Positions 39,712 to 50,175 of a DNA stretch of 64,000 bases are shown here, one piece after another. A program made the position numbers and the translations under genes. Below the pieces are notes generated by a model. That model saw only the letters and a program-made list of their open reading frames with translations. It ran no database searches and was not told where the DNA came from. Source of the DNA: Chitinophagales bacterium (GTDB taxonomy: Bacteria; Bacteroidota; Bacteroidia; Chitinophagales; Saprospiraceae); contig JAAFJT010000011.1 in assembly GCA_013298955.1 (NCBI GenBank), forward strand, positions 1 through 64,000, read 5' to 3'. Each line of letters starts with the position of its first letter. Within the stretch, counting starts at the first letter, position 1.

Positions 39712-40482
39712 TTATTTAAAATCAATATCCATTAAAACGGGGCAATGGTCTGACTGCATCGCCGTTTGTAAGAGTTCAACATGCTGAATCAAAGGTTGTA
39801 AAGGATTCGTAACACATTGATAATCAATGCGCCAGCCTTTGTTTTTAGCTCGTGATTCAAATCGATAAGACCACCAACTATACGCTTGCAGTGCGGGATG
39901 CTGATGTCGAAAAGCGTCTGTCCAACCCGATTGCAAAAATTTGCTCATCCAAGCGCGTTCTTCGGGCGTGAAACCGGGCGTATTTTGATTGCTCGCAGGA
40001 TTATGCAAATCCATCGCTTGATGCGCAATGTTGTAATCGCCGACTACGATTAAACGCGGTCGTTTTTGTTTTAAAACTTGCACATAATCAAAAAAATCGT
40101 TTAAAAATTCAATTTTAACCGCTTGGCGCACCTCACCACTCGTTCCTGATGGAAAATAACAATTCAACAAAGTCCAATCGCCATAATCCGTGCGCAAAAC
40201 GCGTCCTTCATCATCATATTGTGCTATTCCAATACCTGTAATCGTTTGATTTGGAGCGATTTTAGAAAAAGTAGCGGTGCCACTATATCCTTTTTTCACC
40301 GCAGGATACCAAGCAACATGCGTGTAGCCGAGTGCATAAAGCGGTGCTAAATCGACTTCGCTTTGCAGGGCTTTGACTTCTTGCAGGCATAAAATATCGG
40401 GATTCGCGTCTGCTAACCAACCATAAAAATCTTTTTTGATAGCAGCTCGAATACCATTGACGTTATACGTGATGATGCGCAT
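39712..40482 (-). CDS. xth: Exodeoxyribonuclease III
   Basis: 'MRIITYNVNGIRAAIKKDFYGWLADANPDILCLQEVKA', 'VVGDYNIAHQAMDLHNP', 'QSDHCPVLMDIDF'. Confidence 0.95.
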   Translation of the reverse strand: MRIITYNVNGIRAAIKKDFYGWLADANPDILCLQEVKALQSEVDLAPLYALGYTHVAWYPAVKKGYSGTATFSKIAPNQTITGIGIAQYDDEGRVLRTDYGDWTLLNCYFPSGTSGEVRQAVKIEFLNDFFDYVQVLKQKRPRLIVVGDYNIAHQAMDLHNPASNQNTPGFTPEERAWMSKFLQSGWTDAFRHQHPALQAYSWWSYRFESRAKNKGWRIDYQCVTNPLQPLIQHVELLQTAMQSDHCPVLMDIDFK

Positions 40483-40520
40483 TATTTTGTAACTAATTTA
40501 TAATCAATATATTAACAATA

Positions 40521-40603
40521 TATTAACGTCGGCGAGGTTGCAACCTCGCCGACGTTGGCGATATATTAACGTCGGCGCGGTTGCAACCTCGCCGACGTTG
40601 GCG
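40521..40603. repeat. Two copies (43-bp period) of the CGTCGGCGAGGTTGCAACCTCGCCGACG palindrome
   Basis: attaacgtcggcgaggttgcaacctcgccgacgttggcgatat attaacgtcggcgcggttgcaacctcgccgacgttggcg. Confidence 0.9.
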
Positions 40604-40648
40604 TGGTTTTTTTTGATAGTTTATTACGACGCGACTACTTATATTAAT

Positions 40649-41161
40649 TTACGGTTTATGTTTGAAAGACCAAGTGATTTTCATAACAGAAACAATTTCA
40701 CCACTCAATTGTTTTCCAACAGAAACCATCGTTAATTGTTGCGGTTTGCCCGTTTCGACGGCTTTTTGGACGATTTCAAACGCTTTTTCGCCATCTTCAC
40801 ACCGAAAAGTGGTCAATTGCGTCGCTTTTTTCGTAAAATCGACCTCAATATTGGAAACCAACATGGATATTTTGCCCCGCCCTTCACATGCCAAAGTTGC
40901 CAAAATGCCTGTGGACATTTCCGCCGCCGCACATTGCGCCGCAAAGTAAATGCTCCGATACGGATTTTGAGAACGCCAGCCATAAGGCAACGTAATTTCG
41001 GCATTTTGCCAAGTCATGCTTTTAATTTTAATGCCCATGAACCAAGCCGCAGGCAATTGTCGGAACATCCAAAGGCGCATTTTCCAAGAAGTATTAAAAT
41101 CTTGAAGTCTTTTTTCCGCTTCAGGTGTGAAAACGGGCGCAGAAAGGGTTGCAGTTATCAT
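40649..41161 (-). CDS. DUF4442 / PaaI-like thioesterase-fold protein
   Basis: 'LPYGWRSQNPYRSIYFAAQCAAAEMSTGILATLA' hot-dog-fold-like. Confidence 0.7.
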   Translation of the reverse strand: MITATLSAPVFTPEAEKRLQDFNTSWKMRLWMFRQLPAAWFMGIKIKSMTWQNAEITLPYGWRSQNPYRSIYFAAQCAAAEMSTGILATLACEGRGKISMLVSNIEVDFTKKATQLTTFRCEDGEKAFEIVQKAVETGKPQQLTMVSVGKQLSGEIVSVMKITWSFKHKP

Positions 41162-41383
41162 TTTTTCAGCTATTTAAAACAAATAATTTTGTTATCAACG
41201 ATTTAGAATCACAAAGATAAAGGAAAATGAGTTCAAAAAAAATAAAATCCTAAAAAAGAACTTTCATTTTGAACTGAAAGTTTAGAAAGTTTGTTGTGAA
41301 CATACTGAGTGGAGGGTTTTAAAACCCTTCACTCGGTTAAGATACGAAACCTAATTTTAAATGTCATCACAAACAATTGTTCT

Positions 41384-42583
41384 ATGAAAAACGATATTCA
41401 TATCTTATTGACAGACAAAGATTTACCTGAAAGAGCGCGTCAAATTGCGCAAAAAGTCTATACAGGTGAACGCATCACGGAAACAGACGGTTTATACCTT
41501 TTTGAACACGGTGAATTAGGTTATTTGGGTACGTTAGCCAATTTCGTTCGCGAGCGCAAACAGGGTGATAATACGTATTTTAATAAAAACTTTCATGTAG
41601 AACCCACCAATTTATGTGTTTATACATGTACTTTTTGCTCTTATTCTCGATTGATTAAACAAAAGCAGGAAGGATGGGCTTATACGATGGATGAAATGAT
41701 GGCACTCATCCACAAGTATGATGGGCAACCTGTGACGGAAGTGCATCTGGTGGGTGGCGTTTTGCCTCAATATGATTTGAAATTTTATTTGGAACTTTTT
41801 CGGCGCATCAAAGCGCATCGCCCCGAATTGCATATCAAGGCGTTAACGCCTGTCGAATATCATTATATATTCAAAAAAGCAAAAGTGTCTTATGAAAAAG
41901 GCATGGAAATGGTCAAGGCATCTGGTGTAGATTCGTTGCCGGGTGGTGGTGCAGAAATTTTTGCGGCGGATGTGCGCGACCAAATTGCAGGCGGCAAATG
42001 TTCTGGGGAACAATGGTTGCGGATTCATGAGATTTGGCATGAATTGGGGATGCGGTCGAATGCGACGATGTTATATGGACATATTGAAAAATACCATCAT
42101 CGGATTGACCACATGGAAAAATTGCGCCAATTGCAAGATAAAACGCATGGTTTTCAAACGTTTATACCTTTGAAATTTCGCAATAAAGACAATCAATTAT
42201 CGCATTTACCTGAGGTTTCGACGATAGAGGATTTAAAAAATTATGCTATTTCACGGATTTATTTGGATAATTTTGACCATCTGAAAGCCTATTGGCCCAT
42301 GATTGGACGCGCTACGGCACAACTTTTATTGGCTTTTGGAGTGGATGATTTGGATGGAACGATTGACGATACGACCAAAATTTATTCGATGGCGGGCAGT
42401 GAAGAACAAAATCCATCGCTTTCGACCCAAGATTTGGTGCGGATGATTCGGCAAGTGGGTCGCCGCCCGATAGAACGCGACACGTTATATAACGTCGTCA
42501 AAGATTTTGAAGGCGTTGAATTTGAAGAAGATAAAACCTTTCGGGGCTACTTGGAGTTGCCCGTTGTAAATGGATCGAATTAG
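41384..42583 (+). CDS. mqnE: Aminofutalosine synthase MqnE (radical SAM)
   Basis: 'FHVEPTNLCVYTCTFCSYSR' radical SAM CxxxCxxC; 'LPGGGAEIFAADVRDQI'. Confidence 0.92.
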   Translation: MKNDIHILLTDKDLPERARQIAQKVYTGERITETDGLYLFEHGELGYLGTLANFVRERKQGDNTYFNKNFHVEPTNLCVYTCTFCSYSRLIKQKQEGWAYTMDEMMALIHKYDGQPVTEVHLVGGVLPQYDLKFYLELFRRIKAHRPELHIKALTPVEYHYIFKKAKVSYEKGMEMVKASGVDSLPGGGAEIFAADVRDQIAGGKCSGEQWLRIHEIWHELGMRSNATMLYGHIEKYHHRIDHMEKLRQLQDKTHGFQTFIPLKFRNKDNQLSHLPEVSTIEDLKNYAISRIYLDNFDHLKAYWPMIGRATAQLLLAFGVDDLDGTIDDTTKIYSMAGSEEQNPSLSTQDLVRMIRQVGRRPIERDTLYNVVKDFEGVEFEEDKTFRGYLELPVVNGSN

Positions 42584-42606
42584 GAACGAAAATTAGAGAC
42601 TAAAAT

Positions 42607-43227
42607 ATGACTATTTACTTTATTCGGCATGGCGAAACCGATTTGAATCGGCAAGGGATTGTGCAAGGCAGTGGCATTGATTCCGAATTGAATGCCAAAG
42701 GGCGCAAACAAGCCCGTTTATTTTATGAATATTATAAAAATGTACAATTTGACGCGGTGATTACGTCTGATTTGAAACGGACGCAACAAACGGCTGCTCC
42801 TTTTTTGAGCGAAAAGATGCCGCATGTGAAAACGCCGTTGATTAATGAAATTGGTTGGGGCATTCATGAAGGGCAACCGCGTGCCGATTGGATGACGGCG
42901 CAATATGTGGAATTGATGACGGCATGGGAATCGGGCAATGCAGAGGCGCGATTGGAAGGCGGCGAAAGTTTACAGGAATTGGCAAATCGCATTTTAAAAT
43001 TTATTGATATGTTGAAAACCATGCCTTACCAAAATGTATTGGTTTGCACGCATGGGCGCACGATGATTTGTATGATGGCGATTTTGAATGGATTGGCATT
43101 ACATGACATGAAAAGTTATAAACATCAAAATACGTGTTTATACAAAGTACATTATTTGGATGGAGAATTTATGTTTGAAATTGAGAATGATACGCGCCAT
43201 TTAGGACAAATGATTGGTAATCATTGA
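42607..43227 (+). CDS. Histidine phosphatase superfamily protein
   Basis: 'IYFIRHGETDLNRQGIVQG', 'VLVCTHGRTMI'. Confidence 0.9.
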   Translation: MTIYFIRHGETDLNRQGIVQGSGIDSELNAKGRKQARLFYEYYKNVQFDAVITSDLKRTQQTAAPFLSEKMPHVKTPLINEIGWGIHEGQPRADWMTAQYVELMTAWESGNAEARLEGGESLQELANRILKFIDMLKTMPYQNVLVCTHGRTMICMMAILNGLALHDMKSYKHQNTCLYKVHYLDGEFMFEIENDTRHLGQMIGNH

Positions 43228-43245
43228 TTTAAATTAACTTTACGT

Positions 43246-44007
43246 ATGAATAAAATAAAAATAACGGCAGTGAGTTACCTCAATACCAAACCGTTGTTAT
43301 ACGGGATTTTGCAACATCCCATTGAAAAAAGTATTGATTTGAGTTTAGATATTCCGTCGGTTTGTGCGGAAAAATTGCGGTCGGGCGCGGCGGATATCGG
43401 TTTAGTACCTGTGGCTATCTTGCCTCATTTGAAAAATGCACAACTTATTTCTGATTTTTGCATTGGTTCGGTGGGCGCGGTGGCAACGGTTTGTGTGTTT
43501 AGTCGAGTGCCAATCGATGAGATTGAGTCCATTTATTTGGATTATCATTCGCGGACTTCGGTTGAATTATTAAAAATTTTATTGCGCAATTATTGGAAAA
43601 TCAATCCTTTACTCTTGCCAAGTAGTGCAGGTTATGAACAAAAGATTGTAGGCACCACCGCAGCCCTTATCATTGGTGATAGAGCGATTGGGTTGGAAAA
43701 ACAATATCCTTACGTGTATGATTTGGGGGCTGCTTGGATGGAAATGACGCAATTGCCTTTTGTCTTTGCGGCTTGGGTGAGTTGCAAACCTTTGGGGACG
43801 CGTTTTTTGCAACAGTTCAATCAAGCCTTGAAAAATGGGATTGAACATATTCCGCAATTAACGTATTTGTTGCCAAGCCCGCATCCTGAGTTTAATTTGA
43901 AACATTATTACACGCATAATATCTCCTATCATTTGGATACAGCGAAAAAAGAAGGATTGAAATTGTTTTTATCGCATATAAAAAATTTAACACTTGTTGT
44001 GTTATAA
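43246..44007 (+). CDS. mqnA: Chorismate dehydratase MqnA
   Basis: 'ITAVSYLNTKPLLYGI', 'LRSGAADIGLVPVAILPHL', 'IIGDRAI'. Confidence 0.9.
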   Translation: MNKIKITAVSYLNTKPLLYGILQHPIEKSIDLSLDIPSVCAEKLRSGAADIGLVPVAILPHLKNAQLISDFCIGSVGAVATVCVFSRVPIDEIESIYLDYHSRTSVELLKILLRNYWKINPLLLPSSAGYEQKIVGTTAALIIGDRAIGLEKQYPYVYDLGAAWMEMTQLPFVFAAWVSCKPLGTRFLQQFNQALKNGIEHIPQLTYLLPSPHPEFNLKHYYTHNISYHLDTAKKEGLKLFLSHIKNLTLVVL

Positions 44008-44037
44008 GTTCATAACGTGAATGATTTACTTGAAAAA

Positions 44038-44070
44038 AATACAGTTCAAAATTGAACTGTATTTTTTTTA
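44038..44070 (+). terminator. Rho-independent terminator after mqnA
   Basis: aatacagttcaaaattgaactgtatttttttt. Confidence 0.9.
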
Positions 44071-44365
44071 GCTTTCCTTTTTTATTAAAACAAAATCATA
44101 TACGTATAAAATCAATAAATTCAAATTTTTATTTTTTACACAAAAATCAATTTTCCAAAAACAAGATTATAACAATATAATTACGTTAAAAATGCCTTTA
44201 AAAAGGTAGTAAAAAGAGCTAAATCAGAATGTTATGAAAAAATCATGCCCCATTTAATAATCATTTGAATATCGTTAACATAAAAAATGTTAAAAAAACA
44301 TTTTTTAACTTTGTGACAATCAAATTTTTGAATATTTTTGCAAATCGTATTTAAAATATTTAAAG

Positions 44366-45628
44366 ATGATTAAAATTACAAACTTTTTGCTTTGCATTTT
44401 TTTAACGATTTTCCACCTAACGGCTCAAACAAACTATCGAGAAGGATACATTTTAAACAATGTAGGTGAGAAGATTAAAGGGTTTATTGATGACCGTTCG
44501 TGGGTGGTCAATCCCCGTCAAATTACCTTTAAAAAAACACTTTCGCAATCGAAAAACACTTTTTATGGTGTACATGATATCCAAGAATTTGGATTTAAAA
44601 CGCCTGATAAAGAGTTTATTTTCGTATCGCGGGCGGTGCAAACCGATATTTCGCCTTATAAGTTGGGCGAATTAGACCAAACGGCGGAGTCGCTTTGGAT
44701 GCAAGATACCGTATTTCTAACCCTTTGCGTGCGCGGACAACGGTTGAGTTTGCTATCGTTGAATGACGAAAAAGGCAAATTGCACTTTTTCTTTGAGCGC
44801 GAAGAAGGCAAGGCGGAAGAATTTGTCAATAAAATGTATTACACCGATGCTTCCAAAAAGCAGGTGATTATGCACGAGCGTTTTCGCCGGCAATTGGCAA
44901 AAGAAATGTTTGATTGCAATGATATTCTCAAAAATGATTTGAGTGAAATTACGTATAAACTTGAATCATTGGTTTATGTCTTTAAAAAATATAATAAATT
45001 CTGTAATTCGCGCAAAGCCAAAAATCCAGATGGCAGTGCCGCAGCACCGAGTTTTGTGTATGAGGAAAATCCTAACAATTTGGAAATCAATGCGTTAACG
45101 GGTTTGAGTATGGCGCGTCCTATTTTTTATTTCAATGGTGCGCCAACGGCTGATAATTTTTCAAATTCCTATATGCCGACCTTGGGCGTATCTTTAAGTT
45201 TACTGATTCCTAAGACCGAACAACAGCTGTATTTCTACAATGAACTGATGTATCGGAGTTATCATTCGAGTTGCTCCGCCACCAACGATGTCGGTACGGA
45301 AAAAGTATATAATTTAGATTACATTCGTTGGAATCCGATGATGCGTTATCGGTATCCGCAAAACGGTGTATTTAAGTTATTTGCGAATGCCGGCTTCGGT
45401 GTGGGCAAGCTGATTGCTCATAACACGAGTCTGAAAGATGTGCGGACAGGAGTAGTGAAAACACCTTGGCATCCCTCTTATCGCCCGACAGAGGAAAGTT
45501 TTTTGTTTGGCATGGGTGCGATTTATCAAAAATGGAGTGTCGAATTGCGGTATGATATGGCTTTTGGCGCAGTGGATGGCAATCGAATTCGCACAGGTTT
45601 TCTAATTTTGGGGTATCAATTGTATTGA
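44366..45628 (+). CDS. Hypothetical secreted/outer-membrane protein (beta-barrel-like C-terminus)
   Basis: 420-aa ORF, signal peptide, ends in 'IRTGFLILGYQLY' aromatic C-terminus. Confidence 0.65.
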   Translation: MIKITNFLLCIFLTIFHLTAQTNYREGYILNNVGEKIKGFIDDRSWVVNPRQITFKKTLSQSKNTFYGVHDIQEFGFKTPDKEFIFVSRAVQTDISPYKLGELDQTAESLWMQDTVFLTLCVRGQRLSLLSLNDEKGKLHFFFEREEGKAEEFVNKMYYTDASKKQVIMHERFRRQLAKEMFDCNDILKNDLSEITYKLESLVYVFKKYNKFCNSRKAKNPDGSAAAPSFVYEENPNNLEINALTGLSMARPIFYFNGAPTADNFSNSYMPTLGVSLSLLIPKTEQQLYFYNELMYRSYHSSCSATNDVGTEKVYNLDYIRWNPMMRYRYPQNGVFKLFANAGFGVGKLIAHNTSLKDVRTGVVKTPWHPSYRPTEESFLFGMGAIYQKWSVELRYDMAFGAVDGNRIRTGFLILGYQLY

Positions 45629-45650
45629 TATATATTTCACGCACGATAGT

Positions 45651-45788
45651 TTTGGGATACAATTGGAACGCGGATGACGCGGATTGGGCGAATTTTCACG
45701 GATTTTTTTGGAATTCAGTGAAAATTCTAAAAAAAATCCGTGAAAATTCGCTACATCCGCGTCATCCGCGTTCCAATTGTATCCAAAA
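45651..45788. repeat. Long inverted repeat containing GGAACGCGGATGACGCGGATT
   Basis: gatacaattggaacgcggatgacgcggat...gaattttcacggattttttt ... aaaaaaatccgtgaaaattc...atccgcgtcatccgcgttccaattgtatc. Confidence 0.9.
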
Positions 45789-45840
45789 TCAACCGACGCA
45801 AAGTATCGTTCGACAAAAAAGCATGATTTTATTTAGTTTT

Positions 45841-45893
45841 AAAAAAAAATGGCAGTAAAAAAGAGGTTCTTTTTTGCTGCCATTTTTTTTAAA
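45841..45893. terminator. Bidirectional terminator AAAAATGGCAG..CTGCCATTTTT
   Basis: aaaaaaaaatggcagtaaaaaagaggttcttttttgctgccatttttttt. Confidence 0.85.
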
Positions 45894-45905
45894 ATGTATA
45901 AATCA

Positions 45906-46970
45906 TTAGAAATTAGGACAATAGACACCTCTATTGATGTTACTACACATTTTATACACCAATGAAAATTCAAAAGCACCATTTGAGTGGCTCGCAGGGC
46001 GCAACGATGAAATATTCAAATCGTAGCTAAAACCAATGCTGAATTGATTGTAATCAAATTTCGTAGAAGCAATCAACGCATCCATCAAAAGTCCGCCTGA
46101 AGCCTTGTTGTCAACACTCGTTTTGTTCCCCAAGCGCGACCAAAGCCCAAATTGAATCGCTTCTTCCGTCGTTTTCATGCTACCGAGTAAAAATTTCAAA
46201 CTCGTTCCCAAATTGGTTTGAAAAGAAGGTCCTTGTAAGAATACGACTGCGCCCGGAATCAACCCAATTCTATCCGCAAGTTGAAATTCCGCGCCCGCAT
46301 GAACCGTAAATTTGCTATACAAACCAATGAATTTTTCTTTTTGAAACGATTGATTCGCCCGATTAATGTGGTGATACGCGCCGCCCACAAACCAATTGGT
46401 ATTGCGGTCTATCACTGAAAACCACATCAAACCCGCACCGACTTCGGGGTAGATAATCTGGTCTAAGATAGTCGCTGATTCTCCACTTGCAGCACTTGGG
46501 TCAAACGTTCCATTCAAATTTTGCAAGCCCCAGCGCGCTTGTGTGTAGTCAATGCCGCGTTGCGCCACCCCCACATCTACGCCCATCACCAAATACGATG
46601 CTTTATTTCGATAGCCGCCCATGCGTTTGCTATACGAAAAATTGCCATGTAACTGCGTCAAACGCAGGTTGAGTGACCCTGCTTGGTCATTCCAAATGGA
46701 GCCGCCAAAGCCCATGAAATCGTATCGACCGACTCCCACCCGTTGGTCGTAAGAGACATTGCTCGTCGTGAACGCCTTATCGCGCAACACGGAAGCCCAT
46801 TGATTGCGATAATTGCCAGCAACACGCTGATTGCAATTCATCACCCCCGTCAAAGCAGGGTTGAGGTGCAGGGGAGCCTGATAAAACTGCGAAAAGTGAA
46901 TGTCTTGCGCATTCGCTTCCGATAGGCTCGACAAACAGACGGCGATAACGAGTAATCCGATTCGGTTCAT
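45906..46970 (-). CDS. PorP/SprF family type IX secretion system membrane protein
   Basis: 'QDIHFSQFYQAPLHLNPALTGVMNCNQRVAGNYRNQWASVL' is the family N-terminal signature. Confidence 0.95.
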   Translation of the reverse strand: MNRIGLLVIAVCLSSLSEANAQDIHFSQFYQAPLHLNPALTGVMNCNQRVAGNYRNQWASVLRDKAFTTSNVSYDQRVGVGRYDFMGFGGSIWNDQAGSLNLRLTQLHGNFSYSKRMGGYRNKASYLVMGVDVGVAQRGIDYTQARWGLQNLNGTFDPSAASGESATILDQIIYPEVGAGLMWFSVIDRNTNWFVGGAYHHINRANQSFQKEKFIGLYSKFTVHAGAEFQLADRIGLIPGAVVFLQGPSFQTNLGTSLKFLLGSMKTTEEAIQFGLWSRLGNKTSVDNKASGGLLMDALIASTKFDYNQFSIGFSYDLNISSLRPASHSNGAFEFSLVYKMCSNINRGVYCPNF

Positions 46971-47105
46971 GAATGTTTCTCTTATGTGATTTTGGATTTT
47001 TTTTTGGACTTGTTTTAGTAAAATTTTTTAAAATTTAACTTCGCTTTAACGCCGTGTTTTTGGGTTTTATTTTGTAACCAGTGTATAATCCTTTTTTTAA
47101 GCGCG

Positions 47106-47202
47106 AATTGGAACGCGGATGACACGGATTGGGCTGATTTTCGCGGATTTTTTTTTAAAATCTGCGAAAATTAGCCCAATCCGTGTTATCCGCGTTCCAA
47201 TT
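47106..47202. repeat. Second inverted repeat of the GGAACGCGGATGACACGGATT family
   Basis: aattggaacgcggatgacacggattgggctgattttcgcggattt ... aatctgcgaaaattagcccaatccgtgttatccgcgttccaatt. Confidence 0.9.
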
Positions 47203-47210
47203 TATAACAA

Positions 47211-49802
47211 TTAACCAATGACCGAACGCAATACTTCCAAAGGCGATTTGCGCACAATGCCGCGCATATTCAATAAACCGATGATGACCACTAAAATCGT
47301 AATGATTAATGGAGTCAAAATCAAGGGTTTCCAATCAATACTAAACGGCGTTGAAAATACGAATATAGATAAGGCATAAGTCGCTCCAATCGAAAGGATT
47401 ACGCCCGCAAAACTGGATAATAAACCCAATAACAAATATTCTAAACCATTAATATTTAAAATCTGCCAACGACTCGCACCCAAAGTCCGTAATAAAACGC
47501 TTTCGCGCATGCGTTGAAATTGGGTTAGAAAAACAGAGCCTATCAAAACCAATAACCCTGTCAAAATCGAAAACATTGCCATAAAGCGAATCACAAATGC
47601 CACTTTGGTCAATACTTCATCCACTGTTTTTAAAACGCCATTTAAATCTACGACCGATACAGATGGATATTTCTTAACCATAAGGGTTTGAAAAAGAGCC
47701 GATTGTGTAGCGGAAGTCGTGCGTGTGACGACTACATGGAATTGTGGAACATCTTTCGGCAACGCATTTTGAGGGAAAACAACAAAGAAATTGGTTTGCA
47801 TTCGATTGAAATCCACTTTGCGAATCCCCGTTACAACGGTCTCTTTGATAACGCCTTGAATGTTAAATGTTAGCCGCGTACCCACTTGGGCGTGCATATT
47901 TTCGGCAATGCGGTCTGCTATTGTCACGCCGATTACGCCGTCTTCTGTAACCATTGGTTTTTCGATTCCGGGCATGGCTCCCGAAAGCATTTTTTCCGAT
48001 TCAATCAACGTATCGCGGTATGTAACACGGTATTCGCGTTCAAAAACCCAACCGGGAATCCGCGCTTTATCCGTTTTAGGTATTTTTTTAAAATCATCCC
48101 GCGTTTTGCCGTCTATGGATTCCAAATTAATGGTCACGACAGGCACTTCTTGGATGACAGGCATGTTGTTTTCTCGAACTAAGGACGCAACACTTTGTTT
48201 ATCAGCCGATTGAATATCAAAAATAATCATATTGGGTTGTGTTCCCGCGCCCGCAAACGTGATTTGTTTTAATAATAATTGTTGGATTAATAACAACGTT
48301 GAAATCAACATCGTCCCCAATCCAATACTCACTACTAACGTAACCGTTTGATTATTAGGACGATACAAATTAGCAATTCCTTGTCGGAATACATAACTCC
48401 AACCTGTTGGGAAAAATCGGCGCAAAACGGTCATCAATCCTGTCGCAATCGCGGTCAATAAAAGCAATGCCGCACTCACTCCGCCAATGAAACCGAGCGA
48501 AACCGTGATACTTTTGGTTTGCAACCAACTAAATCCAAAAATGGATATAAAAATTAAACCATAAATAAGCCATCGAATCGGGTCTCTATTGGTTTCGGCA
48601 TCGTCATTGCCGCGCAAAACGCGCAAAGGCGATGTCCGCCGAATCATCAACAAAGGCAACAAAGCAAACAAAACGGACATGCCCAAACCGACTAAAATGC
48701 CTTGACTGATGGCGGAAAACGATGGATTGGTACTCACATTATCAATCGGCAGAAATTCGCGCAACACTGTTGGAATGACTTTTTGTAAAATCGTCCCCAA
48801 AATCGCCCCAACAATCGCGCCGCCCAAGCCCATAAATACAATTTGTATTAAAAAAATCAGGAAAGATTGTTGCCCACTCGCGCCCAAAGTTCGCAAAATG
48901 GCAACTGTTGCTAATTTGTCTTTGATGTAAATATTGACCGCACTCGCCACTCCGATACAGCCCAACAACAATGCAATAAAGCCAATGAGATTTAAAAAAT
49001 CAGTCATTTGATTGAACGCATCGCCTGTATTGCGCCGCCGTTCTGCGGCGGTTTCGATGCGATAATGGTCTTTTTCTAAACGCTCATTCCATGATTTATT
49101 TAAATTATCCGTATTTGTATTGTCTTGAAAACGAAAGAGATATTGATATTCGATGCGGCTACCGCGTTGCAATAAATGAACTGAATCCAAGCGATTCAAT
49201 GGCACATAAATCGCAGGTGCAATCGACGCGCCCATTGCTGCTCGTCCCGGTGCAGAAATCACTTCGCCAATAATTTGATAAGAAAGCGCACCCACTCGAA
49301 CCGAATCGCCGACTTTTAAATCAAATTGTAGCATCAAAGGTTTGTCCAATAAGGCAAATGCGCCCGTTTCCAATCGCTCATTCGCGCCTTCGGGTTCGAC
49401 TTTCATATGTCCGTAAAACGGGAATTGTCCGCGCCGCGCTCGTATGAGTACGGAACGGGTCCCATCCGTTTTCGGAAAATACGCCATTGTGAAAAAATTG
49501 GTCATATCGGTGCGTTGCCCGCGTCTGCCGAGCGAATCCAATAAAAATTGCATGTTTGGGGGCGGTGGTTGCGTCCCGTTTAGGACGACATCCGCACCCA
49601 ACAATTGTTTGGCTTGCCCCGAAATATCGTGTTGTAAATTTTCACTGAACGATTGTAACGCCACCAAAGACGCAATACCCGCAATAATAGAAGATACAAA
49701 AAGGATTAATCGGCTTCGATTGCGCCGCCCGTCCCAATATGCCAAGCGGAATAAGGACGGAAAATTCAGATTTTTCAAAGAAATATTATTTTTAACAATC
49801 AT
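47211..49802 (-). CDS. ABC transporter permease, FtsX/MacB-like (YbbP type)
   Basis: 863 aa, two FtsX modules: 'GVASAVNIYIKDKLATVAILRTLGASGQQSFLIF' and 'QFQRMRESVLLRTLGASRWQILNING'. Confidence 0.92.
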   Translation of the reverse strand: MIVKNNISLKNLNFPSLFRLAYWDGRRNRSRLILFVSSIIAGIASLVALQSFSENLQHDISGQAKQLLGADVVLNGTQPPPPNMQFLLDSLGRRGQRTDMTNFFTMAYFPKTDGTRSVLIRARRGQFPFYGHMKVEPEGANERLETGAFALLDKPLMLQFDLKVGDSVRVGALSYQIIGEVISAPGRAAMGASIAPAIYVPLNRLDSVHLLQRGSRIEYQYLFRFQDNTNTDNLNKSWNERLEKDHYRIETAAERRRNTGDAFNQMTDFLNLIGFIALLLGCIGVASAVNIYIKDKLATVAILRTLGASGQQSFLIFLIQIVFMGLGGAIVGAILGTILQKVIPTVLREFLPIDNVSTNPSFSAISQGILVGLGMSVLFALLPLLMIRRTSPLRVLRGNDDAETNRDPIRWLIYGLIFISIFGFSWLQTKSITVSLGFIGGVSAALLLLTAIATGLMTVLRRFFPTGWSYVFRQGIANLYRPNNQTVTLVVSIGLGTMLISTLLLIQQLLLKQITFAGAGTQPNMIIFDIQSADKQSVASLVRENNMPVIQEVPVVTINLESIDGKTRDDFKKIPKTDKARIPGWVFEREYRVTYRDTLIESEKMLSGAMPGIEKPMVTEDGVIGVTIADRIAENMHAQVGTRLTFNIQGVIKETVVTGIRKVDFNRMQTNFFVVFPQNALPKDVPQFHVVVTRTTSATQSALFQTLMVKKYPSVSVVDLNGVLKTVDEVLTKVAFVIRFMAMFSILTGLLVLIGSVFLTQFQRMRESVLLRTLGASRWQILNINGLEYLLLGLLSSFAGVILSIGATYALSIFVFSTPFSIDWKPLILTPLIITILVVIIGLLNMRGIVRKSPLEVLRSVIG

Positions 49803-49874
49803 AAAAGTACGGCTTTAACAAAAGAAGCGCGTATTTTGTTGTCTAAATTCAACACATAGTTCACATAGAGGGCA

Positions 49875-50122
49875 GAGGACACATAGAGGCAATCCTCCTC
49901 AATCCATTGTTTTTGAATCTTTTACATCCAAAAAACGAAATGGAGAAGATTACCCCCTATGTGTCCTCTATCCCCTATGTGTCCTATGTGTTAAAAGAGA
50001 GGACACATAGAGGCAATCCTCCTCAATCCATTGTTTTTGAATCTTTTACATCCAAAAAACGAAATGGAGAAGATTACCCCCTATGTGTCCTCTATCCCCT
50101 ATGTGTCCTATGTGTTAAAAAA
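49875..50122. repeat. Tandem duplication of a 124-bp CACATAG-armed element
   Basis: gaggacacatagaggcaatcctcctcaatccattgtttttgaatcttttacatccaaaaaacgaaatggagaagattaccccctatgtgtcctctatcccctatgtgtcctatgtgttaaaa, x2. Confidence 0.93.
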
Positions 50123-50175
50123 ATATCGATGTTATATCCACATTTATTTTACATTTGCAATCAAAATGAACGATT

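Noticed and set aside
40736-41206. 156-aa plus-strand ORF
   Set aside because: Antisense to the DUF4442-like gene; Arg/Cys/His-rich, shadow-type composition.
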